The notes below the pieces were generated by a model that was not told the origin of the DNA, ran no database searches, and saw only the letters and a program-made list of their open reading frames with translations. DNA of 64,000 nt, taken from contig CAJJDP010000011.1 of NCBI GenBank assembly GCA_905182995.1, forward strand, positions 508,432-572,431, given 5' to 3'. The DNA comes from Paramecium octaurelia. Taxonomy: Eukaryota; Ciliophora; Oligohymenophorea; Peniculida; Parameciidae. Below, piece after piece: positions 1 through 11,940 of this stretch; within the stretch, counting starts at the first letter, position 1; every line of letters starts with the position of its first letter. The translations under genes were made by a program, and so were the position numbers.

Positions 1-175
1 TCACATAATTTGTTTGAATTCATAATTTATTGTAGATTCGTGCTTCAGGATTGTTTTCAAGTACATCAACATATAATAAGCTAAAAGTGCTTTGATTAAG
101 TTAATAATCAAGTATAATTTGATTACTAGTTATTATTTGACTTTTTATTTAAATTTTTAAAAAAATACATTTTTT
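1..175. other. left edge, no assignable gene
   Basis: AT-rich edge sequence ahead of the first gene. On the minus strand a short frame ends at a TGA around 48-50 with a plausible C-terminal look, but no start or further exon can be seen, so it is not called. The stretch next to position 176 should hold the promoter of the first plus-strand gene. Confidence 0.3.
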
Positions 176-1418
176 ATGAAGGGTGGAAAACAATCAAAGA
201 ATAAGACAATTTGGGATTAAGTTAGGAATGAAGAAAAAGACTTCTATTTCAACTTCCTCACCAAAAAATATAGAAATCTCCAAAAAAAACTTAAAGACAT
301 TGCTGATTTAGAAGAATTGTAAAAAACAAAAGAATTGAGACCTGAATAAGTTTAGAAGATCCAAAGCAAGGATGAGAATAATGAAAGAATTAAAGAATTA
401 GAAGCCTAAGTCTCAAATTGGTTGTAAGCTAAGAAGGAAGCAGAATAAAGTGGTTCTATCATCACCCAAGAAGCCTTCATCCTCATATTGGAACATCTAT
501 CTGAGAATTAAGACACCCTAGAACTGCTCTCTTAAGATCATTAATCTTTATATGAATTGGCTAAATAGCTTCAAAATAGAGTCAATAATCAATAGAAGAA
601 GAAGGATCAATTATGGAAGGGTTTGAAAGTATTTATTAATTAATATTAAATTTAGTTAAAACATTAATAATAATAACAAGAAGTTCATCACCACCACCAC
701 CACCATCACCATGAAGAACCTACCTAATAAATCTAATAGCAACATTAAGAGACCACTTAATAACCAGAAACAATTGAAACTCATAAGGAACATCCAGTCT
801 AATAAGAATAATATGTTTTGATTAAAGCCAGTCCAAAGAAAACATTCTAAGAAGAAAATCATCAATAAGTTCATTAACCTATAGATTAGCTTACAAATTA
901 ACATAATGAATAATAATAAGAATAGAATCACCCTCAATAAGAAGTTCCACAATAATAGCAATAATAATAATAAACACCGGAAGGAAAAGAAGAATAATAA
1001 CATGATTAAAGAGGTAATCATCAACATCCAAGAGATGGACATAAACACCATCATAACGATGATCAAAGAAAAGGATACAAAAAGAATTATCATAACGACA
1101 GAAGAAATAACAATAATGGAGATAACAACAAATAATACAGAGGAAACAGATACCATAATAAAGAAAGACCCTAGAGAGAGGAATGGTTAGAGAAGAAGGA
1201 AGTTTAAGAACATGATTAAAATAATGATAACTAAGATCAAAATAGCTCAGATGAAGAATACATCACAATCGAACGTAGGTTAAGATATTGTGTATATTTT
1301 TAGAAACAAAAAACCCTAATAGAAACCAAGTCGAGGATCTAATAGACATCATGATAACAAGAATAGATAACAAAGAAATCCCACTGACAATCAAGGGACT
1401 GTAAATGTCTAATAATGA
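176..1418 (+). CDS. hypothetical protein, coiled-coil head and Gln/His/Arg-rich tail (405 aa)
   Basis: Not a family I recognise. The N-terminal 160 residues are charged and helical in character (KDFYFNFLTKKYRNLQKK, then Glu/Lys/Gln heptad-like text). A run of nine histidines follows at about residues 170-179 (bases 686-712). The C-terminal 200 residues are low complexity, rich in Gln, Asn, His and Arg, resembling disordered RNA-binding tails, but without a true RGG array. One 25-nt intron (1279-1303) restores the frame to the TGA at 1416. The gene converges with the next one, with 34 bases between the stops. Function unknown. Confidence 0.7.
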
Positions 1419-1452
1419 GATTATATTTAAAAATGTATAAAATAAAAAATAT

Positions 1453-2635
1453 TCAACATAATTGTTTTTACAACTCTATTCTTTAATTAATAATATTATT
1501 TATCACTTTTGTGTATTCAGTACAAAGAATTTAAATTACATGTTAAATGGTTTCTTAACTATTATTAAAACAATCCATAGTAGTCTCTTAAAATTCTTTT
1601 TAATTTGTAATTTATTTCAAGACTTCTTCTTCATTCAACCTTAACTACACAATGTATTCTTATAAAGTTCCTGCAACATTTAATTAAAATACTGTAGAAT
1701 TAATATATTATTATAATATTGTTGCAGCAATATAAATGAGGTGCTGTTATTATTTCATTTGATTGTAACCTATTTTAACTAATTGTTGATTTGTAGCTAT
1801 CTAATCAGATAATCTTAACTACTCCAATTCTTAATTTAATTGTTAATAATTCCTCTCTTATTGTTATATCGCATTATTAAGTGTCATAATCTAAAACTCT
1901 AACATTTTCTTTTCTGTTCCTAACCTATTCTTACTTAATTGATTATCATTTTCAAGACGCTATATCATGATTTGATTATTTTGCTAAGTCATTTATAATT
2001 ACTTAGTCAAACCTTGGACTTATTGTTATTAAGTCATAACATATTCCATAATTTTTGTTTTTGCATCTTCAATGTTATCAATTTCAATTTTATCTCCTTG
2101 AAAGAAACCTACCAATTACAAAATAAACTATTCTGAATTTGATTCTGATTATTAAGCCTCAAGTTATTGTTTTTAGTCTTAGATTATTTGTTCTAATTTT
2201 TTAATCTTTAATGTAGATTTGCAACACATTTCTTAGTAATTATTAACTTAGTCTTGTAACTCTGAGTAACTTTTACTTAATTTGCTATCCTCACTTAAGA
2301 CATCTTCTTTGAATAAAGGAATTTCTCTTTGTAACTTCTATCCAACAACTTTTTTCATTTCTGTCAAACTATTTTTTTACTTTATTTGTTCTTATTGATT
2401 TTTCCTAAATGAAAGTATGTGATTTATATTCACATCATCAAATTTACGAGATTTTTTGAGAGATATTGAATTTAATGGTGATCCTGAAAATTTTGAGTTA
2501 TATTAATCAAACTCTTTACAAAACTCATCATCATTTTTATCTAAATAATTCTAATTAGGTTACTTTTAAATTCACGTTCTTTCTTATTTACTTGTTAGGT
2601 TATTTCACTACAAGTTTCATTAAAATATTTACCAT
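1453..2635 (-). CDS. coiled-coil hypothetical protein (385 aa)
   Basis: A Gln/Glu/Lys-rich protein, predicted largely coiled coil, with no recognisable catalytic motif. One 25-nt intron near 2550-2574 is required because the unspliced frame meets TGA. The first exon begins MVNILMKLVVKQ; the frame stays open upstream of this Met, so a longer N-terminus is possible. It ends at TGA 1453-1455, tail to tail with the previous gene. A structural or scaffold role is only a guess. Confidence 0.65.
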
Positions 2636-2800
2636 GTTCAACTGTTTTTGGAGATTAGCATACTTAATTTTATATTTCCTCCGATACACACATAACACGA
2701 TCATTCATTATTTAAAGTATGTCTTATTTGTAATTAGAATAAACACTGTTCTCATCATTATATTATTATTTTGGAGTATAATTAAATTATTTTTAACTTG

Positions 2801-3079
2801 ATGTTTAGTCACTCGAATGTAGGACATCATTCATTTAATGCATCATCAAAATCAGATCAGGATCTAAATCGAATTCAAACATACCATCGTTATATTTTTT
2901 AAGCTATTCCACCCACATTAAAATAAATTCTTAAATTTGATGCATTTAATATGGAGAAGTTTAATTTTTCTTGGTTTGATTCAATTTTTATTGCTACTAT
3001 GATTTAATTGGTGTGTTTAATTCAACATTACCCTAATATCTAAATTGTTTGTTACAGGTTTTAGAAGGTCCTCCTTTGA
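2801..3079 (+). CDS. possible small protein (92 aa)
   Basis: Open frame from ATG 2801 to TGA 3077, beginning MFSHSNVGHHSFNASSKSD, with mixed composition and a hydrophobic segment near residues 55-75. In this code a random frame of about 90 codons is not rare, because only TGA stops, so the call rests on composition and on its position between two minus-strand genes. No family recognised. Confidence 0.3.
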
Positions 3080-3147
3080 AATCTCGATATCCATCATTTT
3101 ATAATAAAAAATAGATATATTATTAATATTAATAACATGAAATATTT

Positions 3148-5307
3148 TCATTAATACCTTCTATTTGTTATTTCAGCTATGAAATTTTTATATTCATTGA
3201 AAGAATCATCAAATAATGCCTTTAGTTCCCTTTCTTAATTTGTGTAAAATTATTAAATTTATTGTAGATCTGTTAATTTGAAATATTCTTTTTTTTGGTA
3301 GGTTTCATGAAATTTAATTAGTTTGTCTGTTTGTGATTTTATTTTTTAGCTATTTTAATTATGAGATTTGTAATATTATTGAAATATTTTAAGACCCAAT
3401 TATATATATAAGAGAGATCGATCCTACAATTTAAAAGATCCTTCGAGCCACGTCTAAATCGCTTTCTTTTTTTCTTCTTCATACTTATTTTTTAATTTAT
3501 CTTAATCACCTTGAATAATGGAATTGAGTACTCGCAATTCTTCTCGTATTTCTTCTATTTTCCTAGTTTTCTAGTAAATTTAATCTGTTTGATTGAATTA
3601 TTAATTGTATTTTGATTAAAATTCTTCAATTTTCTTTTCTAAAATAGCCGAATGATTGTTATTATTTATTAGATTTTCATAGTTTTATTTTTAAGCTTCT
3701 AATAATTCTATTTTCTATTAGCTTTCAAATAATTGTCTTTTTAATTTCTCGATATCATTTTTGGTTTCTCCTGTAAAAGTTTGATTAATTTGTTTAATTT
3801 AGGATATCATTTCCTCTAGATTATTATAATCCAATTTCTAAGTAGTTTAGTTAATACTTTGGGATGTTTATTCTAATAGTCTATTAATTTGAGTTATCTT
3901 TGAGCAAATATTGTTATCATTAAATGCAGTAAGGTTTAAATACTCTTAAGATTCGTTTAACTTTTTATTTAAATTTATTATTTCTTATTCTTTTTACTTT
4001 ATTTCAATTTAATGATTCTATTTTAACTATTCTATTTGTTTATTTTTTTCTGTGCTCGTTGTTTTAGATTATGATAGAAGTAACTTTTAAGCAGCCTCAA
4101 AAAATGCATTAAATTAATTTTCCACGAATTTTTAAACTTTTTCTTTCACTCCTTTCGCTTCTAAATTTATATTTAAAAAATAATCCTTTATCTTATTTAA
4201 ATATTAAGTTAAAAGCTAATTGAGTTTACTGTCATCTTTAACTATTGATTCAGTTTATTAGAATTATTCTAATTCTTAAATTTCTCTTTATTGTAATTCA
4301 TATTTTTTTTCTTAATATTTATCAATTAATGTATCAAAATATTAGGCGGTTTATTAGATTTAATCGGAAAAAATCTACTTGTAGTCTTGTCTAAACTTAT
4401 CTTTTAATTCTTTGAGTTCTGAGTTGAAATTCTAGATTTATTTTGCGATAGCTCTATATTTTACTAATTTTGATTCTGGCAATTCTTCATTCATTCTAAA
4501 AATTTAAATACAGGTTTACCTATGTGAAATAGGAGATTGTTGATCATCCTCTTAACTCATGATTTATTGTATTTATTTTTATTATTATTAATGATTATGC
4601 ATTTAATAATAATCTGAATATTATTCAGAGTGTCTAAACTATTCGGATCCTCTTTATAATTCATATTACTCTTCTTCCTCTAATATCTATTAAGAATATA
4701 ATACAAGGAGACTGCAGGATTGCCTAACTAACGAATGCTATTTATTTGTTCAAATCACTAACATAATTAATATTTGTTAAAAAATTGTCTTAATTAGATA
4801 TTGAGGTCCCTTGATTAAAATAGGATTCTTAAGAAACTGAATTACTGCTAATATCATTTTCTAAATTAATTTTAGATGTTTTTATTCTTTCTAATGAATT
4901 TTCAATTATTTGCATTATATTCTTTAAGTGTGTTTCTTCATTTTTGCTCTAAGATTATAATCTAAAACTACATTTTCTTTCATTAACTCAGAACAATGCA
5001 TTTTTGCTTGATTCAATTAAATAATCAGGCATTATATCAAATCTTCATTCACTTTAGCTTTTAGCATTAACTCAGGAAACTCATTTTTCTAGCTGCCCTC
5101 TTAATAATTATTCAACTCTAATTTTTATGGACTATTTAGAATCTATTCTTAACCTAAATTTTCATTCATATTTAGTACCCTATTATTAATCCATTTTTTA
5201 ATTTTTTTTAGGTTATGCCTAAATAACTTAGCCAAATTCAATCAACCAAATACTCTAAAATCAAAAATACTCACTTATATTTGCTAGCTTTTTCCTATCC
5301 AGCCCAT
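3148..5307 (-). CDS. long coiled-coil protein (about 688 aa)
   Basis: Starts MGWIGKSQQIQ and ends at TGA 3148-3150. The C-terminal two thirds is a Glu/Lys/Gln/Asn-rich coiled coil without catalytic signatures; the N-terminal third is Ser/Asn-rich and poorly structured. Four introns of 20, 25, 23 and 25 nt between about 4680 and 5275 are needed to pass TGA codons. A further 24-nt GT-AG stretch at 4496-4519 would also splice in frame but contains no stop, so it may simply be coding. Likely a cytoskeletal or basal-body type scaffold, by composition only. Confidence 0.65.
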
Positions 5308-5826
5308 GAAAACGTTTTGATACGAAACAAAAAAAATCAACATTTCTTTATAGAATATTGAATTATTTATTCTATTTATTTGTTCTATAATTAAATTTGT
5401 TGGAGCTACTAATACTCATTCTAAATGAAAATTCGTTGAAAATATCATTTTATAATTATTATTGAAAAAAGTAGGTGTACTTTAATCTAATGAATCAAAT
5501 TGGTATTGTTATAAAACGATGCAATTCAAAAATTACTTTTTTCAATGCATAAATGAAAGCAATATCATACTAAAGTTTCTACTTAGTTAATAATTTTATA
5601 TAGTCTTCATCCGATTTTATCAATGCTCAATAACAGTTTAGGTAAATAAGAAACATTTAAGGAAATGAATTTAATTTTTTTGTTTAAATAAATTCTTTGC
5701 TCTCAAATTTCTGAAAATGAAAATTCAGTTATTTCGAGAACCAATTAAGGAGATTTATTTCTAATTAATTTAAAGTTACTGAAATTTCTCATTATTGAGT
5801 ATTTTAAATTATTGAATTTTTTATAA
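5308..5826. other. intergenic, no gene seen
   Basis: About 520 bases of AT-rich DNA between divergent genes. No frame on either strand shows sustained coding character. It presumably carries both promoters; no defined motif could be picked out. Confidence 0.5.
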
Positions 5827-7310
5827 ATGCTCATTTTGATTATATTTTGCCTATTGGATGCATGTTTAAGTTAAAAAAGAGATTAAAAATACTTTGAAGT
5901 GATGGGATTACAAAATTTTGACTTTAAAGACATTATCCCTCAGAATCTTTCTGATAAATAAAAACTTACGCTTTCCCTTACTTATAAAGATGGAGAAGTT
6001 CCAATTTTAATTATTTGTGAGGATTAGCCACAAAATAATACATTGACTAATTACGAGACCATTTAAGAGTATTGTTATTACTATTTTAGTTATAATTGTA
6101 TAAGTGATACAAATGCTTATGAATAAAAGTCTGAAATATAATCAATTTCTTTAACAAAGAATGTAAAATCCTTAGCATTTTAAAAACATTTTAATATTTA
6201 TTAAATTGAAAATTAGAACATGTTTGTCGGAGCATACTCAAAATCCTAATCAACGTATTTAATGTCTGCTATAATATAATAATTATATAATTGTGGAAAG
6301 TATTTATAATAATTAAATTAGAGATTGTAAAAATGGAGGAAGTTGTTTTTATGGAATATGTGAATGCGTAGAAGGAACCTTTGGCGATGATTGTAGTATA
6401 ACAGCTATAGACATTAATGATTAAGTGAAATTGTCACCAGATAAATTATATTATTTAAGCTTGTCATCAATAGGAACAACATTCTAAAGAATTTTATCAA
6501 ATCAGATACCTTTAAAACAAAAATGTTATGCAGAAAAGCCTTTTATAGAAGAAGGCTCCCTATTGATAACTAATCTACTTTAATTAAACTATGATTAAAT
6601 TTATAATTGTCGAAATCTAACTAAAGCCTTATAAAATGAAGTTAAAATCAAATAAGATGCTTACTTCACTTTTAAAATCTATAGCCAATATGATGTGAAC
6701 ATACTTATAAACAATAACTAGGATGATGGATTATAAAATATAATGATGATGATATTTATTCCACTTAGCGTGATATTCTTTCTGCTCTTTGTTTGTTGTT
6801 GTGTGAAAATTTACAGAAAAAAACTAGAATTGCATTAAATTAATAAAAAGATAGACAAAGATGCTGAAACCAGCTTTTTAAATATATATCTTCCAACTCT
6901 TAAATACTCTTAAGCTAAGGATATATTGTAAGAGGATATTAATGAATAAGAGTCATACTGTTCAATATGTTTAGAAATATTCACTTTAGAGAATGATGTT
7001 AAGATGGCTTATTGCAAACATATATATCATTCTCAATGTTTGTAATTGTGGATGAAGAAAATCAAAGTATCATTTGATCAATATTTAGATATGTCCATTG
7101 TGTAGAGCACCTTTAGATGAGAAAACTCTGGCTTCAATGATTCCTCTTAAATCTTAAACATTAATAGATTAAATCTCTAGTAAATCATAATTAGGTAACA
7201 ATAAATAGAATATAATATCTTTAAATTCATTATCTCGTCTAAATGGACCCAATACTTAAAATGCATTTTAACATTTAAATTATCAAAGAAGTTTGGTGTT
7301 GGTAGAATGA
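5827..7310 (+). CDS. type I membrane RING-H2 E3 ubiquitin ligase with EGF-like motif (479 aa)
   Basis: Start chosen at 5827 because it supplies a signal peptide (MLILIIFCLLDACLSQ), which the in-frame ATG at 5902 lacks. A lumenal region of about 290 residues includes an EGF-like cysteine cluster at about 154-181 (NCGKDCKNGGSC then GICECVEGTFGDDC). One transmembrane helix lies near 297-319. A cytosolic RING-H2 domain at about 370-412 has C-S-I-C, C-K-H-x-Y-H-x-x-C and C-P-L-C ligands. Two 22-nt introns; the second lies inside the RING and is needed to complete it. By family, such proteins ubiquitinate endosomal or ER cargo. A Tyr sits where RING-H2 often has Phe. Confidence 0.85.
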
Positions 7311-7430
7311 TAAATAAAATTTTGTTAGACTTTTATAATTAAAATTTTTAAATTTAATCTTAGTTTTGCTAAATAACATTTATAGCCATTTCTAATTTTA
7401 CAATATTATAAAACGAGTTATATAAAGAAT

Positions 7431-8511
7431 TCATATTAAATGAAGTCCAACTTCGGCAATATATTATTATGAGTATCGATCGACATTATTTCTCAAATCT
7501 TTGACTATTTAATTAAGTACCATAGAGTTTTCAATCTAAAATTAATAAATTTAGGCAAAAGACTCTTTTGCAATAGGGAATGGATTAGATTGAAAATGCT
7601 GTTGTTTAACCTACTATTTTCTATTTCTAAATTCAGTTTCTTATTGCTATTCATGTTACAATTGTTTAGACTGGTTGTTCATGAAAACCAAGAAATCTAA
7701 AGGGGGTGTTTGTTTATTCAATAAATATTAAGCAATTTAGGATAATTGTGCTGAGAAATGCTTGGTGTCTTATATTTTCTGTTTGATTTCAATCATTTTG
7801 GTATGAACTAAGTCGAATTATTCCTGTAATTCAAAGAGCCATTTATTTTGTTCTTGTAATTTAGATTTGAGTTCATTATTTTCAATGATAATTTATTATA
7901 GACTTGCTTCTAAATCTAAGCTTTTTGTTTTATACTGCTTGTAAGTACTTAGTTCATTTTATAATTGAATTATTTACTGTTATAATGTCTATTCAGATTT
8001 CTGGTATTGTCTTTTATTATTTTCAATTTCTCTTGACATTTATGATATTAATAATTGATGTTGTTATTAGATGATCTCCTTTTCTCTTTTTAATTAATTA
8101 AGAATTGATGAATTCATTGGTGAGCTATCCATATTATCACTAATATTCATTTAAGAGTGCTAGATCTATTGCACATATTCTTGGATATGAGTATTTTGAA
8201 TATCTTCTGGTTAGTATACTTAAAAAGCCTATGAATCCAAATATTGTGATGTGGCGACAGATTTTGGAACAAAAAAGCTTTATTTGGTTGACTTTCTAGT
8301 TGGAACACAACTGAAATAACTCCTATCTATACTGCTGCTTTTATTGTTTGACTTCATAAACATTTAGGACTAAGATGGAATATTAATTTACTAATTATTG
8401 AGAATCTCGAACTTGAGGAGTCTGAGGGAATTTAATCATCATTCTATTTTGATGTTATTCAATTTTGAGGTTATTCTTTTAGATCAAAGCTTTTAGTTGA
8501 TCGTCAGACAT
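7431..8511 (-). CDS. coiled-coil hypothetical protein (352 aa)
   Basis: Begins MSDDQLKALIQKNNLKIEQHQ; the first 120 residues are Ser/Gln/Asn-rich, followed by a strong coiled coil of about 130 residues and a Gln-rich tail. One 22-nt intron near 8370-8391. No catalytic motif. It converges with the RING-H2 gene, 120 bases apart, and is divergent from the next gene with 122 bases between start codons. Function unknown. Confidence 0.7.
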
Positions 8512-8633
8512 TGAATAAAATATATAATATTGTAATCAAATATAATTAATGTAGTGTTAATTTAATAGTTCGTAGAAGTGACTATGATCACGTTTAATAA
8601 CAAATTTTATCACTCTATAAAATTAATTTAATT

Positions 8634-10393
8634 ATGTTCTTTAAGGAAAGGAGGGCATCATCTAATAAAAAATCATATCAAGGCTATGAGGATACCAAAA
8701 TTCAACTTGACTTAATTGATAAATTCATTAATCCTTCATTTGAAAATCCCATTAATCATCAACCTAGTAAAAAAAGTGGAATAAGACAAATAAATAAAAT
8801 CGATAAATCTCTTCACATTCCTAAAGTAGTCGTATTTCCTGAAGATAAACTAAATGAAGAAGTGGCTCAAATGTAATAAGCATTAGATCAATAAAGCCAA
8901 ACTCTCAAACAACTCTTGAAAGAACAATAAGAAGTAACATTATAAATGGATAATCAAGATCAATAAAAATCAAGCTCTAAAGTAAAAACTTGATTGCCTC
9001 AAAACTCAAGTGCAAAACCTCCATCTTAAATTGCCAAAGCTTCCCCAATATGACTAATTGTATGAAATCAAACATGAACTCAACTCATTAAGATATTCCT
9101 TTTTTCAGCATTCCCCATAAAAATCCTTTTTCTAACCCCCTTAGATCATCTATTAACAACTGCCCTAACCTATTTCGTAACAATAATTTTTATAAGCATA
9201 CCCTCCTTAAAGAGGCTATCATCCCTTACAGCATTTAATGAATCCCTATTAAAATCCCTATAACCCCCATTCACATAGGGTTAAATCCTACACCAAAGAC
9301 AAATACGCAAACTTAAAAGGTAAAAAGAAAAATAAAAATTAAAACAAAACTTAACATTCTGTCTCATTAGTTTCTGATTCAGGGGAAAGTAGTTGTTAAT
9401 CCATCCCATATGTTTCAAAAAAAGTACATTAAAAACCCAAATAAAAGTTTTTCACCAAAGTATTCTTACATTATAGTTTTATAGGATCCAGAAAGTCAAG
9501 AATAAAAGAAAGTTGAAAAATCTAAATTGAAAAATATATTCAATGCAGTGAGATTTGCAATGAGATGGAAAATCTACTGTAGACCCAATAAAATCTTATG
9601 GAGAAAGCTAATTAAACGTTCAGTTGAATGCAAATCTATTATCTAAAAGACATCATCTCCAGTAATAATGAAACGAATTAGAGATTGGTGTAAAATGGTA
9701 TTGGCAAAAGTGGATAATTATTTGAGCAAAATCAAAGAAATCGATTTTATTGTAATTACTATGTCATATCCTTAGAATCCAGAAAAATTACTGACAGAAA
9801 AAGAAATTGATTAATCATTTATGTAACTTACTATTTCAACTAAATATTTAATGACAAGTTTACTAACATATTGTACAAATGATTTTCTGATCCCAGAAAT
9901 TAAATATTTATCCTACTTACAGTTCTTCGAAGAACCCAATATCGACAGAGGCCTATTTATATCCAAGCGAGTATAGTTTTGGAAGGAAAATCAACTAGAC
10001 ATGACTAAAATTCAATAATAAATGATCATAGGCGATCTTGTTATTATAGTACATATTTTACCTGCTTTATTGGATATTTAAGGATCTTATTTTCTTATTA
10101 AATGCATGGTATCATTAGTTTAAATTCATTTTATGAAATATTTTGACCTAAAAATTGTAAATCCCAATCCAGATTATAGACTTATATAATTAAATGTAAA
10201 AGATATCAATGGAAAATTCTAAGCGAGATTATAAAAAGTTGAAAACCTTGAGGATGATAGATACATCATTGGAATGTATGAAGAATAGAAGTTTCAATAA
10301 TTTTTTCAAAAAAGGCCTTATTTTCAAGATGATATGCAAAATGCTCTTTCTGAAATACATACTAACTTACTATAAGCATTAAATGGTAAATGA
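8634..10393 (+). CDS. hypothetical protein with conserved-looking C-terminal domain (569 aa)
   Basis: The first 280 residues are disordered: charged, then Pro/Gln/Ser-rich with a basic patch. From about residue 285 the protein becomes ordered (ESQEQKKVEKSKLKNIFNAV onward), rich in aromatic and hydrophobic residues, with a strongly hydrophobic stretch around 455-490 (IGDLVIIVHILPALLDIQG) that could be membrane-embedded or a buried helix. Two 25-nt introns, 8934-8958 and 9460-9484, are both needed to avoid TGA and to keep the Pro/Gln-rich frame. I do not recognise the ordered domain. Confidence 0.7.
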
Positions 10394-11138
10394 ATAATAT
10401 TTTGTTTTTTCCATACTTTAAAATTTAAATTCAGCTAAATCTAATTACTATCTATAAAAAATTTAATACTATATTATGCTTCTTTGCAATAAAATATTAA
10501 AATTAAAAGAAACAGTTTATATTCAATCAATAAAATTATTTTTCATTGGTAAAACTTCATCAAAAATTATTCTAGCAATAAAAATTTTCACTTTTTTAAT
10601 TCATATGAATCAATAAATATATATTTAGAGGTACTTATATTTATATCAATAATGTATTTGTAAATTTATTATATTTATAATAATCTGATCGAATGAATAA
10701 AAAGTTTACTTATGATTGTGGTGAATATATGCATTCCTTTAAAATGATTATGTTTATTTACAGATAATGATATCAAAAAAATTATAAATCAATAAAATTA
10801 AAATTTCATCTAAAAATGACTTAACCAACTTTAATGATAATTGTTGTAAAGTATGCTATAAGAAATTAAAATGATGAAATACTTTTAGATTAATCTTAAT
10901 AAAAGCCATATACGTTAAAATATCAAGGATAATTAAATCTTTTTACAGATCAGACAAAATAATAACGCCACTGATAAGATTTTAAAGGAGAATTTCAGGG
11001 AGAGTGTATATAAAGATTAATTTGAAATAATTGTAATCTTTAAAGGCAATAATTTTTGAGATGAGACTAATTATTTAAGATTTTAAAAACTATAATTTGT
11101 TAAATATATATATTTTAATGAATAATATATTGCTTAAT
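10394..11138. other. long intergenic region
   Basis: About 745 bases between convergent genes, unusually long for this window. Very AT-rich. The only structure noticed is a possible gene remnant on the plus strand at 10816-11059, listed separately. Confidence 0.5.
10816..11059 (+). pseudogene. possible host gene remnant
   Basis: An ATG at 10816 opens a frame beginning MTQPTLMIIVVKYAIRNQND. A different frame from about 10949 to TGA 11057 has convincing coding composition (ENFRESVYKDQFEIIVIFKG). The two lie one base out of register, and no GT-AG intron of normal size joins them (the best candidate is 35 nt and leaves the wrong phase). It could be a decayed gene copy, a real gene with an exon I failed to see, or chance. 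Confidence 0.25.
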
Positions 11139-11764
11139 TCATTTTGGTGGGCTTACTGGTTGACGATAAATGCGATTATATTGTTCTTTTGGTAGAGTAT
11201 GGTAATCCAAAATTTATTTCTTAATTAAGGAGGAATTTAAATTTTATGACACATAAGATGCATCGATTGAAGACATTTATATTGAATTATTGGCTTTTTG
11301 TTTTCTCTTTTAAAATTCATTATCATTTCGCTTTTTTATTTTTTCTTCCTTCTCAACTTATGTCATCCTAATGCAATAAATGTGCAATTTTACTCTTTTT
11401 TTTCTTTTACAACGATTAATGCCCTTTAGGTTGCTTATTCCAATTTTTATTTTTCCTATTTTTTTTATTCTGCTAATTCTTTTTTGACTTGCTCCATCTC
11501 CAATTCTCTTTACTTTTTCTTTAAGTAATTCTCTTTTTAAATCAATAAAAGTCGCTCATCTTCGATGGGCTTCAACCCATTTTAACCCTTTTAATTCTTA
11601 ATTAGGAGTTATCTTTTTGGCTTCTATACATTCTTCTGGGGATCTTCTACAATTTTATCTTTCTTTAATTCTTCAGGCAAAAACCTATTATCAGGAGGAG
11701 GATTGGGGGGTTATAGTTTTTACATTCTATCAACTAATTTTTGCATTCTTGTAAAATCGTACAT
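11139..11764 (-). CDS. charged hypothetical protein (199 aa)
   Basis: Begins MYDFTRMQKLVDRMQKLQPP. The protein is Lys/Glu/Gln-rich with a central coiled-coil-like stretch and a Ser/Pro tail ending PVSPPK. One 26-nt intron near 11366-11391 restores the frame exactly. No family recognised. It is divergent from the TTLL gene, with 176 bases between starts. Confidence 0.65.
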
Positions 11765-11940
11765 TTATATATTTAATATATTTTATTTATTAATCTAATA
11801 TTGCAAATAAAATTATAAATATAAACCAGAATTATTCTAACAATCTAAAATTTTCATAATTAAGTTTAAACTTGCATAGAGAGTTTGTAAATAAACAACC
11901 AAATTTTTTATAATATTATTGATTAATATATAAATCGAAT

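Noticed and set aside
2592-2801. A plus-strand hydrophobic frame of about 70 codons
   Set aside because: It overlaps the 5' exon of the minus-strand coiled-coil gene and an AT-rich spacer, and shows no start context or family resemblance.
11360-11395. An apparent frameshift in the charged protein gene at 11.1-11.8 kb
   Set aside because: Recounting a run of eight adenines showed that a normal 26-nt intron restores the frame exactly.
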